From Candidatus Kapaibacterium sp. (GTDB lineage: Bacteria; Bacteroidota; Ignavibacteria; Kapaibacteriales; UBA2268), in contig CALBDO010000020.1 in assembly GCA_937927515.1 (NCBI GenBank), positions 1 through 59,470 of the forward strand: a stretch of 59,470 nucleotides of DNA, given 5' to 3'. Below are positions 9,132 to 18,374 of the stretch, piece after piece. The position numbers were made by a program, and so were the translations under genes. Within the stretch, counting starts at the first letter, position 1; each line of letters begins with the position of its first letter. The notes under the pieces were generated by a model. It was given only the letters and a program-made list of their open reading frames with translations. It ran no database searches and was not told where the DNA came from.

Positions 9132-9824
9132 ATGACAAAGAAGTTTTGTGTCATTGGGCTGGGATACTTTGGGATGAATCTCGCGCTTCGGTTGAGCGAG
9201 TTGGGAGCAGAGGTGTTGGTCATCGACAATCATCAAGATGTAATTGACAAAATCAGCGACCGTGTAGCGCACGCAGTTTGTATGAACGCAACAGACGAAC
9301 GGGCTCTGCGAAGTCTGGGCTTAAAGGATATGGATGCAGTTATTGTAGCAATTGGCGAGGGATTTGAAAGTTCAATTATGACGACTGCAATTTTGCAAGA
9401 AATCGGAGTAAAGAATATATACAATCGAGTAACTTCCCCGATACACGAGCGATTGCTTAGAATGATGAATGTCACCGAGATACTTATACCCGAAGCGATG
9501 GCTGCCGAGCAGCTTGCCAATCGTTTGATGCTTCCAGGCGTTTTGAATTATTATTTAATCACTGAAAAGTATGGAATTTTTGAAATAGAAACCCCTGAAA
9601 AATTTTATGACAAAACTTTGTCTCAAATTCAACTTCGAAACAAATACAATCTGAACTTGGTAACACTTAAAAAACTTAAAAAGAAAAAAGGTTTACTTTC
9701 GTTGGGCGAGTATGAGGAGTTCGAGATTGTGGGGGTACCAACCGCTGACCTTGTTTTATCGGAAGGAACAATTATGGTGCTCTTCGGGAAAGAGGAGGAT
9801 GTTAAAAATCTTTTGAATTTATGA
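9132..9824 (+). CDS. TrkA/KtrA-type RCK protein, potassium-uptake regulator
   Basis: Cytoplasmic gating subunit of Trk/Ktr potassium channels. An N-terminal Rossmann RCK_N domain has the nucleotide loop GLGYFG (residues 9-14) with a downstream acidic VIDNH strand end; an RCK_C domain follows at about 140-230. At 230 residues it is a single-repeat KtrA-like protein rather than the double-repeat E. coli TrkA. ATG 9132 is used because upstream codons from TTG 9096 carry no conserved sequence. The membrane partner (TrkH/KtrB) is not in the window. The PD40 gene begins four bases after its stop, so both are probably on one transcript. Confidence 0.88.
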   Translation: MTKKFCVIGLGYFGMNLALRLSELGAEVLVIDNHQDVIDKISDRVAHAVCMNATDERALRSLGLKDMDAVIVAIGEGFESSIMTTAILQEIGVKNIYNRVTSPIHERLLRMMNVTEILIPEAMAAEQLANRLMLPGVLNYYLITEKYGIFEIETPEKFYDKTLSQIQLRNKYNLNLVTLKKLKKKKGLLSLGEYEEFEIVGVPTADLVLSEGTIMVLFGKEEDVKNLLNL

Positions 9825-9827
9825 AAT

Positions 9828-11687
9828 ATGCAATCGAAATTAATTCGAATTCAACCCAATGTAGTTCTCATCCTTTGTTGCCTGCTTATACAATTCTCTT
9901 TTGCATTTGAACCCGAGTGGGGCAGTCCCTTGAATTTAAGAGATTTAAATTCTAATAAAGATGATTTTGCCCCAAGCTGGAACCCCTTCGAGAAAAGACT
10001 CTATTTTGCTTCGGATAGAGTTGGAAAATCGAAATTTTTTACCACGGATGATTTTGTAAAGGCTAGCGAGTTGCGAGACCCTTTGAACAAAGCAACAAAG
10101 AATGTCTCTTACATAAGTTTTCTTTCCGAGACCGAAGCTGTATTAAATGCTTTTCGCAAGGGGAAAGTTCAAGCGTATTTAAATATATTTTATTCTCAGA
10201 GAAGAGCTGGACAATGGCAAAAGCCAATTCCTTTGGACAGCCTCCAATGTGAATGTTTTGTCCTACATCCGACAGTTTCCCCAAGCGGGGATTTCATAAT
10301 CTTTTCTTCTGATAAAGATACCCCGGGAAAGCTCGATTTGTACATTGCTTATCGTGGCGAGAGCGGTATCTGGGGGAATATTGAGAAGATTGAGGAACTA
10401 TGTACCGAGGGGGATGAAATTACCCCATTTCTTGCTTCTCGGGATACTCTTTATTTTGCCAGTAATGGTCTTGGAGGACCGGGCGGTTTCGACATTTTCC
10501 TTTCTATCCGACGAGGAAACTATTGGGATAAACCTGTTCCATTGTCGCATTTAAATACACGCTTCGATGAATCAGACTTTGTGATTGTAAACGATACGCT
10601 TGCAGTTTATGCCTCGAATAACACAGAAGGTCTGGGAGGATTGGATTTATATTTAGCCCGAAGAACGACCCGAAAGGAGTTGACCACGACGATGCAAACA
10701 AAGTTGGAGTTGAGTATCTCGGTGCAGCTCCCGATTGTTCGCCTTTTGAAGGAATTTGAATACGATATGGCATTGTTCCCGCAAACTGTAAGCAAAGCCT
10801 TTTTATTGGGAAGTGTTAATGACTTGTATGCTAATGAGTCTCGGATTAGCTCTTTCGAAGATTTTCAAAAGTCTTACTTTTCGCTTTTAATTAAAAGAAT
10901 TGTTAATTATCATGTCCCGACCAAATTTGTTTTTGATACTACTGATTACCGAATTCGAGAATTTGTCCTCGATGGCTTGAAATTTTTCTCAAACATGCAC
11001 CCAGAAGTTATTAAACTAATTGAATTTGAGTACTCGGGCAATGATTTCATTGTTGTGAAATGCGACAACGATAGTGTGTTCAATCCGGTCAAAATTGGAA
11101 AAACAAAAGATACATACGAGCCTCCAGTCCTCGAAATCTCTATAAATGCCAGACCAGAAAGATTGCTTACGACGTATAAATACGCCATCCGTGGTACAAA
11201 TTATTATCGCACGGGGAGCAAAGTCCCTCTTTTTGCTTCTATCGAGTTGACCCAAGACAATTTAGAATCCTTGCTAAATCCAGACTCTTTGTACATAGAT
11301 TTGATTGCAGAAGATACATTGGGGAATAACTACTTTACCAGCTACCCAATAATACTAAATAAGACCTTCCTATCCTACCGAAAGATGATAGGTTTTCGAG
11401 GAAAACAATATGAAAGAATATTTTTTTATACAAATCTTTATGATATTGATAATAGAGTGGACATAAAAAAAATGCTTGAATCTCTCTCTCTTGTTGAAGA
11501 AAACATTTCGGAGATTTTAATTTTAGGTCGTTTTGAAAGCAAACCTACTGCGCTGATAGAGAAAATTTCGTCCTCCCTTCGAGTCCCATTAAGTAAAATC
11601 CTTCTTCTCACGGATTTAGTAGAATATGAGAGAATTTATGGTAGAATACCCAATGAATTTTGTGTTATTCTTGTGCATAGGAAGTGA
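9828..11687 (+). CDS. Exported PD40 (WD40-like) repeat protein with OmpA-like end
   Basis: A 619-residue protein with an N-terminal signal peptide (hydrophobic core at about 10-27). Residues about 35-290 contain repeated PD40-type blades (patterns like LYFASDR, DFIIFSSDK, TLYFASNG with GGFDIF/GGLDLY). The last 80 residues look like a degenerate OmpA/MotB-type domain but lack clear peptidoglycan-binding Asp and Arg. PD40-OmpA proteins of Bacteroidota sit at the outer membrane and include the gliding/type IX component PorE (family knowledge); membership here is unproven. It follows the RCK gene by 3 bases and converges on a glycosyltransferase gene. Confidence 0.75.
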   Translation: MQSKLIRIQPNVVLILCCLLIQFSFAFEPEWGSPLNLRDLNSNKDDFAPSWNPFEKRLYFASDRVGKSKFFTTDDFVKASELRDPLNKATKNVSYISFLSETEAVLNAFRKGKVQAYLNIFYSQRRAGQWQKPIPLDSLQCECFVLHPTVSPSGDFIIFSSDKDTPGKLDLYIAYRGESGIWGNIEKIEELCTEGDEITPFLASRDTLYFASNGLGGPGGFDIFLSIRRGNYWDKPVPLSHLNTRFDESDFVIVNDTLAVYASNNTEGLGGLDLYLARRTTRKELTTTMQTKLELSISVQLPIVRLLKEFEYDMALFPQTVSKAFLLGSVNDLYANESRISSFEDFQKSYFSLLIKRIVNYHVPTKFVFDTTDYRIREFVLDGLKFFSNMHPEVIKLIEFEYSGNDFIVVKCDNDSVFNPVKIGKTKDTYEPPVLEISINARPERLLTTYKYAIRGTNYYRTGSKVPLFASIELTQDNLESLLNPDSLYIDLIAEDTLGNNYFTSYPIILNKTFLSYRKMIGFRGKQYERIFFYTNLYDIDNRVDIKKMLESLSLVEENISEILILGRFESKPTALIEKISSSLRVPLSKILLLTDLVEYERIYGRIPNEFCVILVHRK

Positions 11688-11707
11688 ATCGACCGATGGT
11701 TAGAAAT

Positions 11708-11725
11708 CTATGCATTACTGCATAG
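11708..11725. other. Hairpin over a convergent gene end
   Basis: CTATGCA (11708-11714) and TGCATAG (11719-11725) form a perfect 7-bp stem with a 4-base loop between the PD40 and glycosyltransferase genes, including the glycosyltransferase stop codon. No T tract follows on either strand, so a role as terminator or 3'-end stabiliser is only possible. Confidence 0.4.
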
Positions 11726-13024
11726 ACAGTTTAGATAGTCTGCAAGTTTTTCTGTGTGTTTCTTGCGCGAGTATTTGGCTATCTCCGATAAATCTGGTTT
11801 GTGTTCTCTGTTTTCTTTCCATAAGTTGATGAGTTTGAGGAAATTTTTTCCAATTTTGTCTATTTCGCTTTGGTGAGCCACAAAACCAGATTTAGTTTCT
11901 GAAATCAATTTTGCGACTTCACCATCAGTTGGAGCAATTGCAAGTATTGGCCTACCAGTTCCTAAATATTCATAAACCTTTCCAGGTACGATTTCACTAC
12001 TTTCTTTTGCTTCGTCGACAATCAATAGCAAAGCATCGGACTTCATCAATTGACAAAGACTTTCGTTATGAGGGAGGTAAGGAACAACTTCGACACAGCT
12101 TTTAATAGAAGTGTTTTCTATCATTTGATGAACTTCTGCACCAAATCTTCCTATAAGTTTGATTTTGAACTCATCTAATTTAAGCACTTCATCCTCGACT
12201 AACTTTTCCAAAGCTTTAAATAGGCTTTGTGGATTCCTGCGACCATACATCGAGCCAGTATATGTAAGAGTGAACACACTATTTGGTTCGTACTTAACAT
12301 TTGGATAATCGGCAGGGTCGTATCCATTTGGAATATGAATAAATTTATCTTCTGGCAAATTGGGGAACTTACTCAAAGCATCTTTTTTAATGCCGAGCCA
12401 AGCGACCTCGACTAAGTCTGCCTCTGAAAATACTGAATACTCTAAATTTTTGTCTATCATCGCAGGCAAAAGCCAGCGTTTAGGTGTGGAAATAAAGCCA
12501 GTCCAAGGGTCGCGAAATCCCGCAATCCAGGGAATTCCAAGTTTTCGTTTTGCATATCTTGCTATTAAAGAACATGTGTATGGTGGCGAGGAGCTATAAA
12601 TTGCATCCACATCGAACTTTTTGCAGATTTCGACTGCCTTGCTCCTTGCAGTTAAAAGCCATCCAACACGTGCGTCGGGAATAAAAAAGGTTGCCCGTAT
12701 AAACTCTGCTATTTGCTCTTGTAATGATAATTTTTGTCCTTCTTTTCGGATAACGTTAACATCGATTGCTGTAGACTTTTGTTTTCCAGTGAAGATTCGA
12801 TATAAATCGTATGGCTCGTAAATCTTTGTTCGAACGACTACAACATTTTTGGGTATTTCATCAAGTAACGAATAATCTAAAGCTGGGAAAGTTCCGTTTT
12901 CAACTGTTAGAATAATTGGTTGCCAACCGAATTCTGGGAGATATTTTGTATACTTCAATACTCTTTGAACACCAGGACCACCCGATGGCGGGAAGTAGTA
13001 TGCGACTATGAGCAATTTTTTCAT
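11708..13024 (-). CDS. GT4-family glycosyltransferase
   Basis: A 438-residue GT-B fold glycosyltransferase. The N-terminus YYFPPSGGPGVQR is the acceptor-side glycine-rich loop typical of WbuB-like GT4 enzymes, and a C-terminal donor-binding region is marked by VPGKVYEYLGTGRPILA, with the Glu expected to contact the nucleotide-sugar. There is no signal peptide, so it acts on the cytoplasmic face. The start overlaps the dCMP deaminase stop by 4 bases, indicating coupling. No polysaccharide cluster surrounds it, so the sugar and acceptor cannot be assigned. Confidence 0.85.
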   Translation of the reverse strand: MKKLLIVAYYFPPSGGPGVQRVLKYTKYLPEFGWQPIILTVENGTFPALDYSLLDEIPKNVVVVRTKIYEPYDLYRIFTGKQKSTAIDVNVIRKEGQKLSLQEQIAEFIRATFFIPDARVGWLLTARSKAVEICKKFDVDAIYSSSPPYTCSLIARYAKRKLGIPWIAGFRDPWTGFISTPKRWLLPAMIDKNLEYSVFSEADLVEVAWLGIKKDALSKFPNLPEDKFIHIPNGYDPADYPNVKYEPNSVFTLTYTGSMYGRRNPQSLFKALEKLVEDEVLKLDEFKIKLIGRFGAEVHQMIENTSIKSCVEVVPYLPHNESLCQLMKSDALLLIVDEAKESSEIVPGKVYEYLGTGRPILAIAPTDGEVAKLISETKSGFVAHQSEIDKIGKNFLKLINLWKENREHKPDLSEIAKYSRKKHTEKLADYLNCLCSNA

Positions 13025-13575
13025 GTTTCGTCTTCTTCACGGTTTAAATATTCGTAAGCGTTGTGTATTATTCCATTCATATAAATCTCGGGCACGACTA
13101 TATTGCAAGTAACATAACGAAGGCGAACTCCAGCTTCGAGAAACATTTCCGTTGTTCTACGGTGCTGTTCGACCCACTTGCCGTCTGTGTACTTATCGTA
13201 GAAATCTTGACCATTGCGATGAACGATTACTTCGGAAATGCCAGTTTGAATGATTGCACGGGCGCAGTCTGTGCATGGTAGCCAGGGAACATAAATTTTG
13301 CATCCCTTCAGTTGGGTACCGCGCCGAGCAGCGTTGTATATTGCGTTTCGTTCAGCGTGTTCAATCCAATAATACTTCTCTCCATTCTCTCGACTTACTC
13401 TTTTACCATCCTTATCTACTTCTATTCCACGGGGAAGAGAATTGTACCCGGTCGATACCAACACATTATCCTCGTCGGTAATGACGGCACCTACGTGGGT
13501 CATATCGTCGCGACTGCGCATACCCACCAAATAGCATAATGTAATGTACAATTGGTCCCAGTTGGGCCTTTTCAT
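13021..13575 (-). CDS. dCMP deaminase family protein
   Basis: Zinc-dependent deaminase that converts dCMP to dUMP for thymidylate synthesis (ComEB/deoxycytidylate deaminase family). The zinc and proton-shuttle motifs are HAERNAI (His73, Glu75) and PCTDCA (Cys101, Cys104). The 184-residue length fits the family. It is followed by the glycosyltransferase with a 4-base overlap. Upstream on the minus strand, TATTTTTG (13600-13593) fits a Bacteroidota -7 box but has no clear -33 element. Confidence 0.88.
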   Translation of the reverse strand: MKRPNWDQLYITLCYLVGMRSRDDMTHVGAVITDEDNVLVSTGYNSLPRGIEVDKDGKRVSRENGEKYYWIEHAERNAIYNAARRGTQLKGCKIYVPWLPCTDCARAIIQTGISEVIVHRNGQDFYDKYTDGKWVEQHRRTTEMFLEAGVRLRYVTCNIVVPEIYMNGIIHNAYEYLNREEDET

Positions 13576-13743
13576 ATTCTCTCCAAAAATTACAAAAATA
13601 TGAAAGTTAACTATTTGTTTTACTTTAAATTCATGTGGGGATTAAATCCTTATTCTTTTGGGAATATACGTGGTTTTTTTAGCTCAGATAATTTAATGAA
13701 TTTTGAAATCTTCTAATTAAAAACACGAAAAAGCGAATTGCAT

Positions 13744-16008
13744 TCAATCGATTCTAATTTTTTCACCCTCTTTGATTTTGTTTAGTTTTAGGTTTGGGTT
13801 CAATGAGATTAATTTTTGTACAGAAATTCCATATTTTTTCGAAATTGTTGAAAGATTTTCGCCACGGCGTACGATGTGATACTTGTTTTGGCTTTTTTGG
13901 TTTGATTTTGTAGATTTTACTGTATTATTTTCAGTTATGCCATAGTTATCATTGCCAACTATTTTAATTCTCTCGCCAGCAAGAATATTGTGCTTTCTTT
14001 TTTTTAACGAAGGATTCCAATCAAGCAATTGGTCGATGTCGACTTTGTATTTGTCTGCAATCAGTTGAAGGGTCTCGCCTTTTTGCACTTTGTGATATTT
14101 TATCGTAGTTCTTTTGTGATTTGTTTGTTCTTTAGGCACTTCTCGAGTTAAATTACTCGAGGAGGAGGAAGAAGTAGGCTCTTTATAGTAGGAGTTTTCG
14201 CTTGTTGGGTTCTTGGATTGTTTTGTTGTATTGTTAGGATTTTCCATCATGTAGATTCTTAAGGTTTGCCCAGGGGTGAGAGTGTTTGTTCTCAATTCGT
14301 TCCAAGAGATAATGCTATCTACCTCGACATTGTATTTTTGAGAAATTTTAACGAGATTATCATTTTCCTTCACTACATAACGAATAACATTTATCGACGA
14401 GGTGGGATTTGGGTTAGTTCTGTGTTCAGTATTATTCGATGGTGGAATTCCCGTGCTGTTTGTTGATAGGGAATTATTGTTTTCGGTTTCCACTTCGTTT
14501 TCGGTAGAGTTTAGGTAATTAGCCAGCACTGGGATTTTTAGCACAGTACCTTTGTGTAGATATTTGGTGGTAGATGGCAATTTATTGGCAAGCAAAATAT
14601 CGTTGCGTGTTAGGTTAAATTTATTCGCAATGTTATCTATACTTTCTTTTTTCTCCACTCGGTAGGAAACGAATGGTCGCTTTTCTTCATCAGATAGGTT
14701 CAAATAGTTTGCGATAAAAGACTGTTTCGAGCCATATGGGATTCTAATTTCGTATTCGGCAACATCTGGGGGAGTAAGCGGGAAAGTCAGTTCTGGATTT
14801 AATTCTTTCAGCTGGTCGATGGAGGTATTTGCGCATTTAGCGAGCGCAGCCAAATTTACAGGCTCTTTTAATGTGTACTTATCAAATTCTACCTCAGATT
14901 GATATTGTATTTCAGAATGATTGAAGCCATAGGCATCGAGATTATTTACAACTTTTACAACAGCAATGAAAAGAGGCACATAATTTCGAGTTTCACGCGG
15001 CAGAAATTGCATAATGTTCCAAAAGTTTACGCTGTCTGGATTGTTGAATTTTGCGATAGCTCTGTGTACAGCATTGATACCACAGTTGTATGCGGCGATA
15101 GCAAGGTGCCAGTCACCGAGTTCGTTGTAGAGGTCTCTCAAATGACGCATAGCAGCGCGAGTGGATTTTATTGGGTCGCGTCGCTCGTCTACCCATGGAG
15201 AGCCTTTTGCATTCAAGCCATACAACTGCCCAGTTTGGTTCATAAATTGCCAAATCCCCACCGCTTTTGCTCTCGAAATTGCAAAAGGATTGAAGCCACT
15301 TTCTACCATCGCAAGGTAAAAAAGTTCCGGGGGCATCCCTTCTTCGTCGATTATCTTTTTGATTATACCACCCCAGAGGGTACTTCTTGCTAAACTACTA
15401 CGGACAAATTTTCTTCCGATGGGTTTCTGAGTTAAAAATTCGATACTTTTTTTGACATACTCGTTGTCATCCATAGGGATTTGAAACGTAGCAAATTTGG
15501 CTTCGCCGGTTTTGTTTGTATCCACTGTCTCTGGTTTTAAATACCCAATTTGGGGTTTTGGTTTGCTCCTTTTTGCTTTATCCAACTCTTTCGATAAGCT
15601 TTCCCGCATCAGGAACAAAGATGAGCTCTCGTCTAAATGGTCAATATTACGAATATATTTCTCATAGTCTTCTAATATAGATTGCACAAGGTCGGTGTAG
15701 TCTCGGTATCTATTAATATTTGGGTAATAGTTGATAGAGTTCAATATATCTATCGCCTGTTCGAAGTTCTGCTCTGCTCGTGTTGTATCTTTCTTTTCGA
15801 TATAAGATAAGGCTTGTAAATACTTTATTCTTGCTCTTTCGAGCGCTTTCATAACAAAAGGGTCATCTATTATTTTAGACACGGGGACGTCATCTAACTC
15901 TGAATATTCGTCTGGAAATATATTTATTTGCTTTGTGCTAAGTTTCGTTTGTGCATTCGAAAAATAGACAAAAAGGAAGACTAATAATAACCACTGAATT
16001 TTTTTCAT
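13744..16008 (-). CDS. mltD: MltD-like membrane-bound lytic transglycosylase with four LysM domains
   Basis: Exported murein lytic transglycosylase. The signal peptide spans about residues 1-19. The SLT domain (about 205-330) has the catalytic Glu236 in AMVESGFNP, then GIWQFM and AIAAYNCG. Four LysM peptidoglycan-binding repeats follow at about 430-475, 535-580, 635-680 and 708-754, separated by Ser/Thr/Asn-rich linkers. E. coli MltD has two to three LysM repeats, so this is an extended form. There is no lipobox, so it may be periplasmic rather than lipid-anchored. It is flanked by 168 bases of non-coding DNA downstream and an SDR gene upstream. Confidence 0.92.
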   Translation of the reverse strand: MKKIQWLLLVFLFVYFSNAQTKLSTKQINIFPDEYSELDDVPVSKIIDDPFVMKALERARIKYLQALSYIEKKDTTRAEQNFEQAIDILNSINYYPNINRYRDYTDLVQSILEDYEKYIRNIDHLDESSSLFLMRESLSKELDKAKRSKPKPQIGYLKPETVDTNKTGEAKFATFQIPMDDNEYVKKSIEFLTQKPIGRKFVRSSLARSTLWGGIIKKIIDEEGMPPELFYLAMVESGFNPFAISRAKAVGIWQFMNQTGQLYGLNAKGSPWVDERRDPIKSTRAAMRHLRDLYNELGDWHLAIAAYNCGINAVHRAIAKFNNPDSVNFWNIMQFLPRETRNYVPLFIAVVKVVNNLDAYGFNHSEIQYQSEVEFDKYTLKEPVNLAALAKCANTSIDQLKELNPELTFPLTPPDVAEYEIRIPYGSKQSFIANYLNLSDEEKRPFVSYRVEKKESIDNIANKFNLTRNDILLANKLPSTTKYLHKGTVLKIPVLANYLNSTENEVETENNNSLSTNSTGIPPSNNTEHRTNPNPTSSINVIRYVVKENDNLVKISQKYNVEVDSIISWNELRTNTLTPGQTLRIYMMENPNNTTKQSKNPTSENSYYKEPTSSSSSSNLTREVPKEQTNHKRTTIKYHKVQKGETLQLIADKYKVDIDQLLDWNPSLKKRKHNILAGERIKIVGNDNYGITENNTVKSTKSNQKSQNKYHIVRRGENLSTISKKYGISVQKLISLNPNLKLNKIKEGEKIRID

Positions 16009-16056
16009 AGTTTCCCCCCGTGAAGTAGTTGCAATTTAAACATTTTTACCACCAAA

Positions 16057-16794
16057 TCAAAATTCTGTGCGATAAAAGATGTTCCTTGGCAAAGCCTTTA
16101 TGAACGCCATTATGTACTTCCAATACCATGGTGTATATACGACTTCTTTGCTATTATTGATTGCATTAACTATATCTCGGGCGACTTTTTCGGGCTTGGC
16201 TACTAGTATTTTCTTGTCTATGTTCTGGGTCATTGCAGTATCGACAACTCCAGGTTTGATTGTAATTACTTTTACGTTCGTTTTGAATAATCTGTGCCTA
16301 AGTCCTTCTAAAAAGGTATCGAGGCAGGATTTTGCAGAACCATAGTAGTAGTTTGTTTTTCTACCTCTGTCTCCGGCGACAGAGGTGACAACCGCTATTG
16401 TTCCATTTTTTTTCTCCTCGAAATAGTTCGAGGCAAGCGAGACGAAATGAATCGTACTGATTGCATTTGTAAAATAATTTTCAACGACTTTCGAGGGGTC
16501 TTGCTCCAATTCCTTTTGGTTCGGCAGAATCCCGTAGCAAACAAAAAGGGTATCGAGGCCTTTCATTTGGTGGATGGCTTCTTCGAGTAGGCTTTTGTGT
16601 GTTTCCAAGCTGTTTAAATCTACACTTTTGGTGAATACCAATGGATTGCCAATTGATTGCAAATGGTCTTTGACAATGTTTAGTTTTTCCTCGCTACGAC
16701 CTACAAGATATAGAGTTGTATCTTCTTGGGCAAGTATGTCCAAAACTGCTTGTGCAATTCCAGAGTATCCTCCGAGAACGAGTACCTTTTTCAT
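16057..16794 (-). CDS. Short-chain dehydrogenase/reductase
   Basis: A 245-residue classical-type SDR. The cofactor loop reads GGYSGIAQA instead of the usual GxxxGxG, with a following GRS segment suggesting NADP(H) preference. The catalytic dyad is in YYGSAKS (Tyr-x3-Lys), preceded by VTSVAGDRG with the Ser. The pattern resembles the DprE2-like/ketoreductase subgroup, but the substrate cannot be assigned. A membrane glycosyltransferase gene lies 57 bases upstream on the same strand, so a role in lipid-linked sugar chemistry is possible but unproven. Confidence 0.8.
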   Translation of the reverse strand: MKKVLVLGGYSGIAQAVLDILAQEDTTLYLVGRSEEKLNIVKDHLQSIGNPLVFTKSVDLNSLETHKSLLEEAIHQMKGLDTLFVCYGILPNQKELEQDPSKVVENYFTNAISTIHFVSLASNYFEEKKNGTIAVVTSVAGDRGRKTNYYYGSAKSCLDTFLEGLRHRLFKTNVKVITIKPGVVDTAMTQNIDKKILVAKPEKVARDIVNAINNSKEVVYTPWYWKYIMAFIKALPRNIFYRTEF

Positions 16795-16851
16795 AATTTA
16801 CAGAAAAAAACTAAATTAAATTATATTTCTAAAAATTTCAATTAAAAACTA

Positions 16852-18321
16852 TTAATTATTCTGTGGAGGGGCGTAGCCTATGCAATGGTAAATATAAAAC
16901 TTACGAAATACCTTGTCATTTTTTATAATTCTGAACTCTTCGATAAGTTTTATTTGCTGGAAATATTTTCTCACTTCATCCAGGTCAATCGAAGGATTGT
17001 AGTCCGAATAAACCAGAATCCCATCCCAGCCAGCAAAATTTTGAACATCAAACCAGAAGTCGAATTGCAAAGCGGGCCGTCCATAAACATTCTCGGCGAG
17101 AATAACATCCCTGTATGGAGTGTAGAAAGCCAACTCTGCTGGAATTTTGTATTCGTTCGAAAAGATAAAGTTTTTGTTTTGTCTGTCTAAGTTCTGCTTT
17201 AGTTCTTGGATTCTGCCAGCAAGTTCTTTCCAGCCGGTCCAACTATCGCCTCGCTCTATCGGGGCAATGGGTAAAATTATTAATACAAAATTTAAAGCTA
17301 TAAGCCCAAAGCTTATTGGTAAACCAACAAACTTTATAATCTTTTTCGTTTTTTCTTTGCTTTGCACGTAAAAATTCAATGCAAGAATGATGAATGATAA
17401 ATATCCTGGAAGTATCCAATTCATCTTTACGAGAGTAGAAAGGCTAACTAAGAAGAAGAAAATAGTTATTGGATATGCAAAGCACAATAGATATTTATCG
17501 CTTCTTCCGACGGTTTTTAAATTGGTTAAGTATTTAAATAAAACGGCAAAAAGGAGGAAAAAGAATAGTGGTGTAAGTTCGTAGATTTGGCTTGCAATTA
17601 ACTGAAATAAGTAATTGAAACCAATTTTTTTCAACCCTTTGGCTCTTCCAGAGGTTTGGAAAAGGAAGGATGCGAAATGATTTTGTATGTTCCAAATAAT
17701 TACTGGAGAGAATACAAGTAAAGCAATGACAACCGATGCAAAAAACTTGTAACTAAGAATTTTTTTCCATTGCTTGCTCCAGATTAGGAATAATGCAAGA
17801 TTGAAGAAAATGAATACGGCGGTGTACTTGCTAAGCAAAGCAAACCCGGAAAATATTCCGCCTAAAATCCAATCCCTCCATCTGTCCCCAAAAAACAATG
17901 CCCTATGGAAGAAGTACATTGCACCAGACCAAAAGAATAGCAAAGGTGCATCGGGGGTGGCAACGATGGAATGAAGATTGAAAAATATTGTGAGATTCAG
18001 CAAAAGAATGGTTTTAAAGGCTTTTTCCTCACTGGAGAAATAATCTTTGGATAGGAAGAATAGAAACAGGCATGTACCTACTGAGTAGAGAATCATGCCA
18101 ATTCTTACGGCAAATTCACTGTCGCCGAGGATGCGAGAAAAAATCCAAATAGTATAGCTACAAGCTGGGGGGTGGTCGAAATAACTTAAAGCGGGATGCT
18201 TTGTGTACAACCAGTAGTAAGCTTCCTGAGGAACTAAATTAAAGTTGACAGAGATTAATAGCCTTGCAAGAGTTATAACAAAAAGGAAAAATAGGAAATG
18301 TTTAAAATATTTATTATTCAA
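16852..18321 (-). CDS. ArnT/PMT-like membrane glycosyltransferase
   Basis: A 489-residue polytopic protein (about 10-12 TM segments) of the GT39/GT83-like family that transfers sugars from polyprenyl phosphate in the outer leaflet or periplasm. The first loop carries EAYYWLY and YFDHPP, the acidic and DHPP motifs typical of these enzymes. A soluble C-terminal portion follows the last TM segment. The only in-frame start near the first TM helix is TTG 18321. It diverges from the agmatinase gene, and CAAAAATA at 18346-18353 read on the minus strand gives a possible -7 box (TATTTTTG). Confidence 0.82.
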   Translation of the reverse strand: MNNKYFKHFLFFLFVITLARLLISVNFNLVPQEAYYWLYTKHPALSYFDHPPACSYTIWIFSRILGDSEFAVRIGMILYSVGTCLFLFFLSKDYFSSEEKAFKTILLLNLTIFFNLHSIVATPDAPLLFFWSGAMYFFHRALFFGDRWRDWILGGIFSGFALLSKYTAVFIFFNLALFLIWSKQWKKILSYKFFASVVIALLVFSPVIIWNIQNHFASFLFQTSGRAKGLKKIGFNYLFQLIASQIYELTPLFFFLLFAVLFKYLTNLKTVGRSDKYLLCFAYPITIFFFLVSLSTLVKMNWILPGYLSFIILALNFYVQSKEKTKKIIKFVGLPISFGLIALNFVLIILPIAPIERGDSWTGWKELAGRIQELKQNLDRQNKNFIFSNEYKIPAELAFYTPYRDVILAENVYGRPALQFDFWFDVQNFAGWDGILVYSDYNPSIDLDEVRKYFQQIKLIEEFRIIKNDKVFRKFYIYHCIGYAPPQNN

Positions 18322-18374
18322 AATCGAAACTACATTTTAAAAATGCAAAAATATCAATAATTTGGTATGTTTAG

